Positions 8,749-16,432 are shown, counted from the stretch's first letter. The stretch: DNA of 25,717 nucleotides from a virus (IMGVR_UViG_3300021403_000050:1-25717), one strand, 5' to 3'. Made by a program: numbers and translations. Notes: generated by a model not told the origin, from the sequence alone.

Positions 8749-8808
8749 AAAACGGGCCGGTTTTCACGATAGGGTCGCCGGCCCGCCCGCCGGGGGGTTT
8801 CCCCCGGC
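8749..8808 (-). terminator. Hairpins after the major tail protein gene
   Basis: Immediately after the major tail stop, the minus strand can fold GCCGGGGG-AAAC-CCCCCGGC (8808-8789), a perfect 8-bp stem sharing a base with the stop codon, without a U tract. Further on, AAAAC-CGGCCC-GTTTT (8764-8749) is a weaker 5-bp stem with a U run just before the chaperone ribosome binding site. Either could lower transcription from the highly expressed tail tube gene into the chaperone and tape-measure genes. Confidence 0.45.
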
Positions 8809-9434
8809 TACGGGCCGGTGGCCAGGGCGTCCAGGACGTAGAACCAGTGGATGGCGACACCGTCGGAGCCCGGGTAGGCGGTCATGGTCACGCCGTAGGT
8901 CAGCGGCGCGCCCGGCGCCGCGGCGAAGTCCTCCTGGCCGGTGACCTCCAGGGTCGGCACGACCGCCCGCACGTGGTTGTTGCCGTCGACGACGTCGAAC
9001 ACCGCCGCGTACAACTGCGACCGGGCCGCACCCTCGGTGAAGTCGAACGACCCGTCGGTGTCGTCCACGGTGATGCCCGGGTCGCCGGGTGCGGGCGTGC
9101 CCAGCGGCAGCTCGTGGTAGATCGCCAGGCTGACCGGGTTCGACTCGAGGAACTTGATCGAGAACGTCGTCGTCCGCGACGTCTTGATGATGCGTACCGG
9201 CACGGACGAGCCGTAGGCCTTGACGTCGTTGGTGTCGACGTTCACCGCCCGGGTCAGGCCGTCCTCGGTGATCCATCCCGGGTCGTGCCAGGCCGTGCCG
9301 CCGGCACCCACGGTGGGGTCGGTGGTCGCGTCGGCGGGCATGGTGGCGCCGACGTTGGCGAACAGTGCCAGGGCGGTACCGGCAGCACCGCCGCCGTTCA
9401 TCCCGGCCAGGATCATGTTGCGGTCTGCGGTCAT
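8808..9434 (-). CDS. Major tail protein (tail tube)
   Basis: A 208-residue protein in the expected place for the tail tube subunit, between the tail terminator and the tail chaperones. The ATG at 9434 has GGAAGGA ten bases upstream. The sequence is strand-rich, with segments such as VPVRIIKTSRTTTFSIKFLE (about residues 78-97) and LTYGVTMTAYPGSDGVAIHW near the C-terminus. This is the alternating pattern of the tube fold shared by phage lambda gpV and HK97-like major tail proteins. Length fits the family (about 180-250 residues). A terminator-like hairpin precedes it and another follows it, consistent with separately controlled, high expression. Assignment rests on position plus fold-like pattern. 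Confidence 0.82.
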   Translation of the reverse strand: MTADRNMILAGMNGGGAAGTALALFANVGATMPADATTDPTVGAGGTAWHDPGWITEDGLTRAVNVDTNDVKAYGSSVPVRIIKTSRTTTFSIKFLESNPVSLAIYHELPLGTPAPGDPGITVDDTDGSFDFTEGAARSQLYAAVFDVVDGNNHVRAVVPTLEVTGQEDFAAAPGAPLTYGVTMTAYPGSDGVAIHWFYVLDALATGP

Positions 9435-9466
9435 CGCTGCGGGTCCTTCCCAACGGTGGGCATACG

Positions 9467-9497
9467 AAGAACCCCGCCACCGAGGTCCGGTGCGAGG
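9467..9497 (-). terminator. Terminator-like hairpin before the major tail protein gene
   Basis: On the minus strand CCTCG-CACCG-GACCT-CGGTG-(G)-CGGGG forms a ten-pair stem with one bulged G and one G-U pair, followed by TTCTTCG. It lies in the 95-base gap between the tail terminator and major tail genes. The stem plus short U-rich tail resembles an intrinsic terminator or attenuator. Confidence 0.5.
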
Positions 9498-9529
9498 TGA
9501 TGCGCGGCGAGGAAGTTCGAGCAGTGCGC

Positions 9530-10054
9530 TTAGCGGTAGCGGATGTTGAGCCGTACCGATCCGCCGAAGCGGCGGATGTCGGAGGCGTCGTCGTAATACA
9601 GCAAGGTCGGCCGGCGCATTTCGACGACCCGGTTCACCCACATCTGCCCGTCGGCGGACATGTGCCCGGCCGCGCCGAGCAGGATCTGCCGGCATTGGGC
9701 AGCGATCTGTTTCGCGGTCGCCCGGGTGGCGGCATAGCCGTCGTAGTCGATCACGGCGGTGTCGTGCGCAGGCACGATCTGCCCGCCCCCGGGAGTCTCG
9801 ACGACCTGCACGATCGGCAGGTGGTTCTCGATCTCGACGGGCAGCTCGGTCACCACCCGCACCGGCAGGCCGGCCTGCAGCAGCTCGACGGCGAGCAGCT
9901 CGGCGTCGGAGGCCGCGGCCGGCGGCGCCCAGGCGCTGCCGCCGCCGGGCCCGGCGGCGGCGGCCGCGGCCAGTGCGGCCGGCCCGGCAATGCCGGTCTT
10001 GGCGCCGCGGCCGCCGGGTATCCGGGCGGTGGTCGTCAGCGGCAGGACCGTCAC
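9530..10054 (-). CDS. Tail terminator protein
   Basis: A 174-residue protein placed between the gp10-like gene and the major tail gene, where the tail terminator (tube-capping ring protein, HK97 gp10/lambda gpU position) is found. The first 50 residues are a Gly/Ala-rich low-complexity extension (GPAALAAAAAAGPGGG). The body starts at about residue 50 (DAELLAVELLQAGLPVRVVT) and ends in RFGGSVRLNIRYR. A central segment with HDTAVIDYDGYAATRATAKQ and a C-terminal strand pair match the usual terminator layout of an N-terminal helix, sheet and ring-forming strands. The GTG start overlaps the upstream stop as GTGA, so the two genes are coupled. The N-terminal extension is unusual for the family. Confidence 0.72.
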   Translation of the reverse strand: MTVLPLTTTARIPGGRGAKTGIAGPAALAAAAAAGPGGGSAWAPPAAASDAELLAVELLQAGLPVRVVTELPVEIENHLPIVQVVETPGGGQIVPAHDTAVIDYDGYAATRATAKQIAAQCRQILLGAAGHMSADGQMWVNRVVEMRRPTLLYYDDASDIRRFGGSVRLNIRYR

Positions 10055-10404
10055 GGCGTGCTCAGCGACTCGCCGGCCCCGTGCTGCTGCCGGCCGGCCC
10101 GGCTACCGGCGGGGGCCTGCTCGGGGGCCGGCCGCGGACCGGTCCCGGGCACGACAACGGCGGGCGGTCCGGGCGCTGGTCCCGGCTTGGGGGCAGGCGG
10201 CGGCCCTGGCTGCGGGGCGGGCGGCGGACTCGGATGCGGAGGGGCCGGCACGGTCGTACCGGTTCCGTCCCGATCGGCGTAGCGGACCCGTCCCTGGGAA
10301 ACGAGTACAGCAGCCTCGTCACGGCGCAGCTCCTTCGTGGTGCCGATCTCGCCCAGGCACGGCGAGTAGGCGACCTGTACGGTCACGGTGTCGTTGCTGT
10401 CCAC
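10051..10404 (-). CDS. Small virion-associated protein with proline-rich tail
   Basis: A 117-residue protein of unknown function. The GTG at 10404 is chosen because GAAGGGGG lies about nine bases upstream and the next gene starts inside its stop codon. Residues 1-48 look folded (DTVTVQVAYSPCLGEIGTTK, then DEAAVLVSQGRVRYAD), similar in style to the small 'DEA..LV..GRVR' proteins found near phage connector genes. Residues 50-98 are a Pro/Ala/Gly linker made of PxP and PGP steps, and the rest is polar. Its location between the gp10-like and tail-terminator genes suggests a head-tail joining accessory. I do not recognise a family with certainty. Confidence 0.6.
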   Translation of the reverse strand: MDSNDTVTVQVAYSPCLGEIGTTKELRRDEAAVLVSQGRVRYADRDGTGTTVPAPPHPSPPPAPQPGPPPAPKPGPAPGPPAVVVPGTGPRPAPEQAPAGSRAGRQQHGAGESLSTP

Positions 10405-10432
10405 GGCAAACAGCCCCCTTCGAGTTGGTGGT

Positions 10433-10732
10433 TCAGCGGCGGACCTGGGCGATCGCGCGGGCCAGCACCCGCCGCGCATGCATATATCTCGTGCCAAACT
10501 CCAAATATCCGGCATAGTAGACACTGTTATAGACGGTCGCCGATGCATAGCCTTGGTTGTTCAGGCCGGACCGGTAGTGCCAGGACCCCCGATAGCGGCC
10601 GGTACGCACAGGCGACAGGTCCTGGGCGCGTTGCTTGACCCGCGCCGCCCGGACCCGCATCGCCTCGATCATGAACGGGGCACGCAGCATCGCCTGGACC
10701 CCGCCGGGGTAGATCGTCGTATGTGTGGGCAT
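10433..10732 (-). CDS. HK97 gp10-like tail completion/head-tail joining protein
   Basis: A 99-residue protein with the signature layout of the HK97-gp10-like family. It has a helical start with MRVRAARVKQRAQDLSPVRTGR at about residues 25-46, in which 'A..L.PVRTG.yR.S' is the family core. Next comes a strand pair, then 'YNSVYYAGYLEFGTRYMHAR' at 68-87, in which 'Y..YvEfGTr...a..fl' is the second core motif. These proteins sit at the connector and terminator interface and help join tails to heads. The ATG at 10732 has AAGGAAG and GGGGG upstream. It lies 16 bases after the stopper gene. Confidence 0.85.
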   Translation of the reverse strand: MPTHTTIYPGGVQAMLRAPFMIEAMRVRAARVKQRAQDLSPVRTGRYRGSWHYRSGLNNQGYASATVYNSVYYAGYLEFGTRYMHARRVLARAIAQVRR

Positions 10733-10748
10733 CCGCCCCCACTTCCTT

Positions 10749-11441
10749 TCAGCCGGTGGTGCGGACGGCGCGCACGACGATCCCGGCGGTGAGCCCGAGA
10801 ACCGGTTCGACGACGACGGAGGGTTCGCCGTCGATGCCCCACCGCTGACCGAAGATGATCAGCCGATCCTGCGGGCTGACACTCGTACCGGGCGGGAACA
10901 CGACGGTCCGCTGCCTGGTGACCCGGGAGTTGCCGGGCTGCTGGCTGTCCTGGCTGGTGATCTGCCCGACGGCGACCCCGGCGACGTCGAACCGGGTCTC
11001 GCCGTAGACGTCGTTGCCGTACGGGTCGCGGCCGGTCACCTGCCGCCGCACGATCGTGACCGTGACCGCGCCGATCGGGGTCGGCGCGTACACGCCCAGC
11101 CGCACATGGGCCTCGATGTGCTTCGGGACAGGGAACAGGCTGGTGAGCCCGCGGCCGGCGACAGCCTGCACCGACCCCAACCTGCCGTCCGCCAGGGTGA
11201 CCTTGGAGCCCTTCGGGATGTCGGTGTCCGGGGGGCAGAACAGCCGGACGGTGACGTCGCTGATCGTGCCGGTGTTGGTCAGCAGGTCCGACGGGGTCTC
11301 GTCGACCAGGCAGCGCACGGCCGTCGCCGTATCCCAGGAGTCGACGTCCCGGTAGGGTTCGACGGTCACGACGTCGGTCAGCAGCACCCCGGGCAGCCCG
11401 GTCATCCGATTGCGGCCGTTGGTCCTGGCCCGCCCGATCAC
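10749..11441 (-). CDS. Head-tail stopper (head closure) protein, possibly internally duplicated
   Basis: A 230-residue protein between the connector and the gp10-like gene, the usual place of the head closure or stopper protein that plugs the portal. Two halves have similar layout. The first (about 22-115) has VVTVEPYRDVDSWDTATAVR, then LFCPPDTDIPKGSKVTLADG. The second (about 125-228) has VTVTIVRRQVTGRDPYGNDV, then VVFPPGTSVSPQDRLIIFG. Each half gives a strand pair, a 'PP.T...' turn and a final 'G..W/LGSV' strand, as expected for a stopper-type barrel. Single-domain stoppers are about 100-130 residues, so this is about twice the usual size. The GTG at 11441 is favoured over ATG 11405 because GGTGA lies seven bases upstream. 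It starts 4 bases after the connector stop. Confidence 0.68.
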   Translation of the reverse strand: MIGRARTNGRNRMTGLPGVLLTDVVTVEPYRDVDSWDTATAVRCLVDETPSDLLTNTGTISDVTVRLFCPPDTDIPKGSKVTLADGRLGSVQAVAGRGLTSLFPVPKHIEAHVRLGVYAPTPIGAVTVTIVRRQVTGRDPYGNDVYGETRFDVAGVAVGQITSQDSQQPGNSRVTRQRTVVFPPGTSVSPQDRLIIFGQRWGIDGEPSVVVEPVLGLTAGIVVRAVRTTG

Positions 11442-11445
11442 GAGG

Positions 11446-12135
11446 TCACCACGTGTCCGGGGGTTGCTGGCTCAGGCCGGCGGCGCGCAGGATCCCGGCG
11501 ACCTGCGGGCTGATCCTGGTGGAGGCGCTCTTGGCCTGCCCGGCGGCGACCCGGCCGGTCGCCCGGCCGATCGAGATCGACCCGGCGGACAGGCTCGAGT
11601 AGACGTCCAGGGCACCGGACGGGTCGCCGGTGTCGTTCCACCAGGCGACGAGCTCGCAGACCGCGTCGCGGACCGCCTGGCGTTGGCCGGGGTCGGACGG
11701 GAACCCCTGGTCGTCGACGCAGTAGCGGGCCGTCAGCAGCATCAGGTCGATCTCGCGAGTCGCGTCGGCGAGCATCCGTTCGCAGTCCGGCGGCGGCTCG
11801 TCGCGCATGTAGGCGGCCAGGTCGGCGCTGGTGGCGTACGAGTACTGGTCGGGCACAGCCATCCGGTCGGGGGCGACCGGGACCTCGTTGACGATGCGGC
11901 CCTTGCCGGTGCCGGTGACCGTCCACTCCTGGTACCACAGGCCGCCGACGTCGTAGGGGTCGACCACAGCCGTCCACGTCTTGTGCCCGTCGGAGCTGAC
12001 CGCGACCGCCGGGACCTGCCGGCGCAGCCCGTCGACCGGATCGGGCGGCGACCACACCACGAGCGTCGCGGACGTGGTCTCGTCGTAGCGGTCCAACACC
12101 AGCGTGGCGACCTGCCCGATGCCCACCTCGGCCAC
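11446..12135 (-). CDS. Head-tail connector (adaptor) protein
   Basis: A 229-residue protein with a strand-rich N-terminal part (about 1-85; IGQVATLVLDRYDETTSATL) and a helical C-terminal part (about 105-215). In the latter, 'DLAAYMRDEPPPDCERMLADATREID' and 'VRDAVCELVAWWND' have the pattern of HK97 gp6/SPP1 gp15-like connectors, which form the ring below the portal. The GTG at 12135 is preceded by GAAGGGGGTGGGG; an upstream Met in the frame lacks a site and would overlap the previous gene. It is followed by the stopper and gp10-like genes, an arrangement that confirms the head-tail joining module. The extra N-terminal domain makes it longer than many stand-alone connectors. Confidence 0.75.
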   Translation of the reverse strand: MAEVGIGQVATLVLDRYDETTSATLVVWSPPDPVDGLRRQVPAVAVSSDGHKTWTAVVDPYDVGGLWYQEWTVTGTGKGRIVNEVPVAPDRMAVPDQYSYATSADLAAYMRDEPPPDCERMLADATREIDLMLLTARYCVDDQGFPSDPGQRQAVRDAVCELVAWWNDTGDPSGALDVYSSLSAGSISIGRATGRVAAGQAKSASTRISPQVAGILRAAGLSQQPPDTW

Positions 12136-12163
12136 AACCCCACCCCCTTCTCGTGCTTGTTGT

Positions 12164-12469
12164 TCAGGTGATGCCGGCGCCGGCACCGGCCGCCTCGGAC
12201 ACGGCGGTGGTACCGGTGTCGGGTCCGGTGGACGCCCGCGGCCCGGCCTTCGCAGGCGTTGCCGCGGCCCGGGGCCCGGTATCGGTCGTGCCGGCCCGCG
12301 GCCCGCGGCCGCCGGCCGCCGGGCCGGTAGTCGCCGCGGTGGTGAGCCCGGCCGGCAGGACCGGCAGCGGCGCGACCGCGACCAGCCTCACGTGCACGGT
12401 CAGCCGGGCGTTGGCGAACCGGGCGCCGCCGGGGGTTACCTCGGCCGGCAGCAGCAGTGTCAGCAGCAC
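12164..12469 (-). CDS. Small protein with Ala/Thr/Pro/Gly-rich tail, unknown function
   Basis: A 101-residue protein starting at the GTG at 12469, with GAGGGGG about seven bases upstream inside the end of the previous gene's stop region. Residues 1-38 may form a short strand domain (LLTLLLPAEVTPGG, then NARLTVHVRLVAVAPLPV). The remainder is low complexity: A, T, P and G with scattered R and K (GPRAAATPAKAGPRAS). The first residues are hydrophobic, but no clear signal peptide or membrane span is present. It lies between the repeat protein and the connector, at the edge of the inferred head-decoration block. Composition alone gives no function; a linker-bearing virion protein is plausible. Confidence 0.55.
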   Translation of the reverse strand: MLLTLLLPAEVTPGGARFANARLTVHVRLVAVAPLPVLPAGLTTAATTGPAAGGRGPRAGTTDTGPRAAATPAKAGPRASTGPDTGTTAVSEAAGAGAGIT

Positions 12470-12481
12470 CAGCAGCCCCCT

Positions 12482-12979
12482 CTACGGTCCGACCCAGAGC
12501 GAGCCGGCCCAGGCGGTGAACTCGGTCAGCGGCGCCCACCGGCTGCCGTTCCAGACGGTCACGGTGTCGGCGGACACCCACCGGGTGCCGTTCCACAGGA
12601 AGGCGCGGGTCATCGTGTTGGTATAGAAGACGCTGCCGGGCCGGGCGGCGGACAGGTAGACCGGTGTCTTGAGCGACCGCCGGCCGCTGCCCAAGTTCGT
12701 TATCCGGGGCCCGTAGTAGACACTGTTGGGTCCGACGGTCGGCTCCACCCGGAACGCCGGGATCGCGCCCTGCCCGAGTCGCGCCCCGGCCGGGATACCC
12801 CGCAGCGTGTAGTACACGCTGCTGCCGGTGGCACCGGCGGGGCTTTGCACGACCAGGAACGGCCACCAGCCGACACCGAGGTAGATGCCCTGCTTGGGCA
12901 TCGTGTAGTAGACGTTGTCGGTCAGACCGGCGACCGGTGTGCGCGGCGCATAGGTGACACCCGTTCCCAGGTCGGCCAC
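12482..12979 (-). CDS. Virion-associated protein of four ~32-residue SVYY repeats
   Basis: A 165-residue protein starting at a GTG with GAGGG upstream, nine bases after the 341-residue gene. Four units begin with closely similar motifs: NVYYT at 22, SVYYT at 54, SVYYG at 86 and SVFYT at 116, giving spacings of 32, 32 and 30. A partial unit (GVTYAPRTP) starts near residue 7. The end carries two Trp repeats, FLWNGTRW (127-134) and TVWNGSRW (141-148). Strand-rich repeat proteins with aromatic faces are common on virion surfaces, so I infer an accessory structural or carbohydrate-binding role, but no named family is recognised. Confidence 0.65.
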   Translation of the reverse strand: MADLGTGVTYAPRTPVAGLTDNVYYTMPKQGIYLGVGWWPFLVVQSPAGATGSSVYYTLRGIPAGARLGQGAIPAFRVEPTVGPNSVYYGPRITNLGSGRRSLKTPVYLSAARPGSVFYTNTMTRAFLWNGTRWVSADTVTVWNGSRWAPLTEFTAWAGSLWVGP

Positions 12980-12988
12980 GACAAGCCC

Positions 12989-14014
12989 TCAGGCGGCCGT
13001 GTTGATGAACACGCCGGGCAGCGCGTATCCGCCGGCCGATACGTGCTCGTAGGTCTTGCCGTTGACCGTGATCGTGTCCCCGGTCAACACCGACGCCTTG
13101 CGGAAGAACAGCAGGAAGTCGTCGGGCACCAGGCCGATGGAGTGCCCCGCGGCGGGCATGTTGGCGCCGCCGCCGGTGTTCGGCCCGCCGACGCTGCGCG
13201 TGATGTGCATACGGGAGCCGACGTAGACACCGTTCCAGTTCAGGTCCGGGACGCCGTCGCCGGAGCCGATCTGCCCGGCGAGCGCGGTGAAGATCGCGGG
13301 GTCGAAACCGGTAGTAGTGGTGGAGAGGATGGACGCATAGGCGGTGCGGCACACAGTCGGGGCCGTCGCCGCCGGGTGCTGCCAGGCCGTCGTGCCCGTG
13401 CCGGCGCAGGCGTGGGCCATGAACGCCAACGGCCGCGAGTCGGTGGTATTGGGGTGCAGCCGATCGTAGGTACCGACCCCGCACGCATAGACCGGGACGG
13501 TCGCCGTCCCCCAGTGCATCCACACGAAACGACCGGTCACCAGCACCCGCAGGATGTTGCCCTGCACGGCCTGCGGCGGTCCAGTGCCGGACAGGGCACC
13601 GGTGCAGCCGGTCTGGTAGCCGCCGGAATTGCCGAAGGAAGCAAGACCGATCGTCAGCTCGTTGCCGCCCGCCGCGTCCAGCGGATACCCGTTGGCATCC
13701 AGGAACCCGAGCCCGGAGTAGCCACGTAAGGCCTTCTTGGTGATCCTGGTCGGGTCGTCGTACTCCAGGCAGCCGCCAAGCTGGACGCGGCCCTGGCTGG
13801 CCGTGTCGTACACCGTGATCAAATACCACTGGTAGCCGTCGGTGGTGCCGTCGTTGCGCCACACGTCGTAGAAGCGAGTGCCGAAGACATACCCGGCAGA
13901 GACCTTCGAGTACTTGCCGGAGGCATTCAGCGCCGAGTCCAGGACGCCTTTCATCTCGTCGGTGGACGCCTGCGTGCCCGTGGCCTGTGTGAGGGTCACC
14001 TTGCTGTACGTCAT
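12989..14014 (-). CDS. Unknown virion-block protein, 341 residues
   Basis: The ATG at 14014 follows the collagen-like gene by five bases and has GGAAGGG about ten bases upstream. The first 50 residues ([20 protein letters not shown], then [14 protein letters not shown]) look folded and are followed by '[21 protein letters not shown]'. Five cysteines are spread along the protein (82, 137, 178, 203, 222), and the 170-225 region has Cys, His, Asp and Trp in a pattern that could be a loop-rich fold or surface enzyme. The end ([20 protein letters not shown], then PGVFINTAA) is typical of a short final strand domain in fibre-like proteins. There is no signal peptide or membrane segment. Location next to the collagen-like gene suggests a partner on the virion surface. 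I do not recognise the family. Confidence 0.6.
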   Translation of the reverse strand: MTYSKVTLTQATGTQASTDEMKGVLDSALNASGKYSKVSAGYVFGTRFYDVWRNDGTTDGYQWYLITVYDTASQGRVQLGGCLEYDDPTRITKKALRGYSGLGFLDANGYPLDAAGGNELTIGLASFGNSGGYQTGCTGALSGTGPPQAVQGNILRVLVTGRFVWMHWGTATVPVYACGVGTYDRLHPNTTDSRPLAFMAHACAGTGTTAWQHPAATAPTVCRTAYASILSTTTTGFDPAIFTALAGQIGSGDGVPDLNWNGVYVGSRMHITRSVGGPNTGGGANMPAAGHSIGLVPDDFLLFFRKASVLTGDTITVNGKTYEHVSAGGYALPGVFINTAA

Positions 14015-14019
14015 GCGGT

Positions 14020-15570
14020 TCAGCCCTTCCACCAAAAGTCGCCGACCTGCGGATTTACCGGGGGAGTCGGGCTGAAACTGACGACGTTCAAACTGGTCGG
14101 TCCGGCCGGGCCGGTCGCCCCGACCGGGCCTTGCGGGCCGACGGGTCCGGACTGGCCGGTCGGCCCGATAGGGCCGGTCGCACCGCCGGGCCCGGCAGGG
14201 CCGGTCGCCCCGGCAGGCCCGGTAGGGCCGGTCGCGCCTGCGGGGCCGGGATCGCCCGCGGGGCCGGCGGGGCCGGTCGCCCCGGCCGGGCCGGTACCGC
14301 CGGCAGGGCCGGGGTCGCCCGCAGGTCCGGCGGGGCCGGTCGCACCGGCCGGGCCGGTGCCGCCGAGCGGGCCGGCGGGTCCGGTCGGCCCGGCAGGTCC
14401 GGGGTCGCCTGCGGGGCCGGCCGGACCGGCGGGTCCGGTGGCCCCGGCCGGGCCGGTCGCGCCGGCCGGGCCGGGCTGGCCCTGCGCACCGGCAGGACCC
14501 GGCGGGCCCTGCGTGCCGCGCATCTGGTGGAACAGGGTGACCGACTGGTTGTTCTTCGCTACGCCGACACCGTTCTGGTAGGCGACGGGTACCTCGATGT
14601 ACGTCTGGGCCGGATAGTCGACGGCGTCGGCGGTAACGGTGAACACCGCGAAGGCGGACGAGTTGCTCCGGTCCTGGACGGTGAGGGTGTCGCCCGCGGT
14701 GATGGCGCGCAGCAGCGGGGCGACGGCGTCGCCGGAGGATTGCACGTAGTCGATCCACAACAGCGCCGAGACGTCGGCGGTGGCGCCGTCGGTACGCAGT
14801 TGCCCGTTCGAGGGCGGCGCGACCGAGGTAAGGGACCAGTTGTAGGCGTAGGCCGACGACGACGACCCGGCAGGGCCTTGCTCGCCGGTCGGGCCGGGAA
14901 TGCCTTGCTGGCCGGGGTCGCCCTGCGGTCCGGTCGGTCCGGCGGGTCCGGTCGCGCCGGCCGGTCCGGTCTGGCCGGTCTGCCCGGCGGGGCCTTCCGG
15001 GCCGGTCTGCCCGGTAGGGCCTTCCGGGCCGGCGGGTCCGGTGCCACCGGCCGGGCCGGCAGTGCCGGCCGATCCGGGTTGGCCTTGCGGGCCAGGGTCG
15101 CCCGGCGCTCCGGCGGGTCCGGTCGGGCCGGTGGCGCCGGCGGGTCCGGTCGGCCCGGCCGGGCCTTGCGGGCCGGTCGTGCCCGGGTTGCCCGGCATGC
15201 CGGGCGGGCCTTGGGCGGCGTTGGTCGCGTCCTGCAGGACCTCGACAACGGCGCGAATGTTGCGCAGCAGCAGGTTCTGGGCGTAGGCGACGTCCCTGGT
15301 TTCGGCGGCCTGCCAGTCCAGTTCGCCGCGCAGGGTGTAGTCCGGCGGCGGGGCAGCAGTGTCGTCGAAGCCGGCGGACAGCACGATCTGGGAGAACGTG
15401 CCGCCGGGGCCTTGCGGTCCGGCGGGTCCGACAGGGCCGGCAGGTCCTTCGCCTCCGGCCGGTCCCGCAGGTCCCGGGTCGCCCGCGGGTCCGGGGTCGC
15501 CGGCAGGCCCCCGGTCGCCTTGCGGGCCGGTTGCCCCGGTCGGGCCGCGAACAGCCAGGCCGGTCCTCAT
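14020..15570 (-). CDS. Collagen-like virion fibre protein with three Gly-X-Y tracts
   Basis: A 516-residue protein with three collagen-like tracts: residues 9-58, about 121-235 and about 354-491. They are separated by two non-collagen segments: 59-120 (helical, [18 protein letters not shown]) and 236-353 (strand-rich, [20 protein letters not shown]). The tract triplets are mostly [12 protein letters not shown] and GPQ. The last 25 residues ([19 protein letters not shown]) resemble short end caps found on phage fibre proteins. Collagen-like stalks form trimers in known phage fibres. The gene sits between the capsid gene and the connector, so a capsid or neck fibre is more likely than a tail fibre. 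The ATG overlaps the upstream stop as ATGA. Function is inferred from composition and place. Confidence 0.85.
   Translation of the reverse strand: MRTGLAVRGPTGATGPQGDRGPAGDPGPAGDPGPAGPAGGEGPAGPVGPAGPQGPGGTFSQIVLSAGFDDTAAPPPDYTLRGELDWQAAETRDVAYAQNLLLRNIRAVVEVLQDATNAAQGPPGMPGNPGTTGPQGPAGPTGPAGATGPTGPAGAPGDPGPQGQPGSAGTAGPAGGTGPAGPEGPTGQTGPEGPAGQTGQTGPAGATGPAGPTGPQGDPGQQGIPGPTGEQGPAGSSSSAYAYNWSLTSVAPPSNGQLRTDGATADVSALLWIDYVQSSGDAVAPLLRAITAGDTLTVQDRSNSSAFAVFTVTADAVDYPAQTYIEVPVAYQNGVGVAKNNQSVTLFHQMRGTQGPPGPAGAQGQPGPAGATGPAGATGPAGPAGPAGDPGPAGPTGPAGPLGGTGPAGATGPAGPAGDPGPAGGTGPAGATGPAGPAGDPGPAGATGPTGPAGATGPAGPGGATGPIGPTGQSGPVGPQGPVGATGPAGPTSLNVVSFSPTPPVNPQVGDFWWKG
14098..15546 (-). repeat. Collagen-coding Gly-X-Y repeat tracts
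   Basis: Three imperfect nine-base periodic tracts encode the collagen segments (about 15546-15397, 15210-14866 and 14511-14098). The periodicity is a glycine codon every third codon, mostly GGC/GGG followed by CCG GCC or GCG ACC. Such tracts are prone to gain or loss of units by slippage. Confidence 0.8.
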
Positions 15571-16004
15571 GCGCTCACCCAGACCATCGCGACCGCGTCG
15601 TTGCGCTGCTCGGCGTCGATATAGACCGCGGAGCTGTCGCGCACGTCGAGGCTGATCGCCTCGCCCGGGGCGAGGGGAAAGCCGGAGAGCATGGTCACGG
15701 CCGGGCCGCCGAGGAAGATCAACCCCTGGTTGCCGGGCATGGCCCGGACGGTCAGGCCGTAGATGCCGGCGTGGGCGGGCAGCGGCTGCGCGGTGCCGGG
15801 GTCGGCGACCGCGGCCCGGTCGTTGCCTACGACCGGCCCGGCGAGGATCTGCGCGGGCAGCGGCGCCGTGTCGCTGACGTCGGTATAGACGCCGTCGGCA
15901 CCGGAACCGATCTTGACGCGTTGGACCTTCACCCCGGCGATGTCGTCGGCGGCGATGACCGGGCCGCCGGACATGGGGGAGAGGATGACATTATCGCTGC
16001 CCAC
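15567..16004 (-). CDS. Small virion structural protein, likely decoration/fibre base
   Basis: A 145-residue protein. The GTG at 16004 is selected because a perfect AAGGAGG (16019-16013) lies eight bases upstream; a later ATG inside the protein lacks this. The sequence is strand-rich, with '[28 protein letters not shown]' spanning about 25-52. That 'QRVKI..GADG....DVS...PLPv' phrase recurs in small phage structural proteins. It ends with a strand pair ([20 protein letters not shown]). It is coupled to the collagen-like gene by an ATGA overlap, so the two products may be made in similar amounts and assemble together. Specific function is unknown. Confidence 0.65.
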   Translation of the reverse strand: MGSDNVILSPMSGGPVIAADDIAGVKVQRVKIGSGADGVYTDVSDTAPLPAQILAGPVVGNDRAAVADPGTAQPLPAHAGIYGLTVRAMPGNQGLIFLGGPAVTMLSGFPLAPGEAISLDVRDSSAVYIDAEQRNDAVAMVWVSA

Positions 16005-16012
16005 GGCCGTCG

Positions 16013-16019
16013 CCTCCTT
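16013..16019 (-). promoter_or_regulatory. Ribosome binding site deciding the GTG start at 16004
   Basis: The minus strand carries AAGGAGG, a near-perfect match to the 16S rRNA tail, with eight bases before GTG. It touches the stop codon of the upstream 124-residue gene, so reinitiation is likely. Confidence 0.75.
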
Positions 16020-16393
16020 CAACCGGCGTCGACGGTCAGCGGGGCGGTGGTCACGGTATAGGTGCCCTGCCCGCTGAACGTCTCGACGATCGGGTTGCCC
16101 AGGTCGTCGACCAGCTCGTCGGCACCGATGAACTTGCCGCCGGAAAGGGCGGTCCAGTAGCCGAACCAGGCGACGATCGCGCCGGCCGGGATGTTGAAGG
16201 TAGCCGGGTCGGACAGGTCCCGGGTGCCGGGGCCGCTCGGGCTGCGGACGACCTGCTGCCGCTGGTAGGGCGGGGCGCCGCCGGTCAGCTCGTTGTCCCC
16301 GGCAATGCCGGGGTCGTCGGCGTGCAGGCTCATGTAGCCGGCGGCGGCCGCCAGGCCGTCCACGGCGGCGTCGCGCCCGTCGTCGCTCAGCAT
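16019..16393 (-). CDS. Small phage structural protein (fibre-associated type)
   Basis: A 124-residue protein with a perfect AGGAGG seven bases before its ATG. The first 20 residues form a helix (DDGRDAAVDGLAAAAGYMS), followed by 'LHADDPG..G.NELTGGAPPYQRQQV'. Then come a strand domain with 'FNIPAGAIVAWFGYWTALSGGKFIGADEL' and the end 'ETFSGQGTYTVTTAPLTVD'. The pattern of 'LhtadPg..G.nEvtGg.paY.R..v' with a final 'f.gqGtYt' strand is seen in small phage structural proteins often linked to fibres. It follows a 120-base gap with an inverted repeat and leads the accessory block toward the collagen-like gene. Confidence 0.65.
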   Translation of the reverse strand: MLSDDGRDAAVDGLAAAAGYMSLHADDPGIAGDNELTGGAPPYQRQQVVRSPSGPGTRDLSDPATFNIPAGAIVAWFGYWTALSGGKFIGADELVDDLGNPIVETFSGQGTYTVTTAPLTVDAG

Positions 16394-16400
16394 CGGCCGG

Positions 16401-16406
16401 CCTCCT
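16401..16406 (-). promoter_or_regulatory. Strong ribosome binding site AGGAGG before the 124-residue gene
   Basis: A perfect AGGAGG lies seven bases upstream of ATG 16393 and settles the start. It is among the strongest sites in the window, suggesting abundant product. Confidence 0.7.
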
Positions 16407-16432
16407 GCTGTTTGTTGTCGGGGTGGTTGGGG

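Noticed and set aside
14098-15546. CRISPR-like or satellite array
   Set aside because: The repeats are nine-base coding periods of a collagen-like protein in a single open frame, without spacers.
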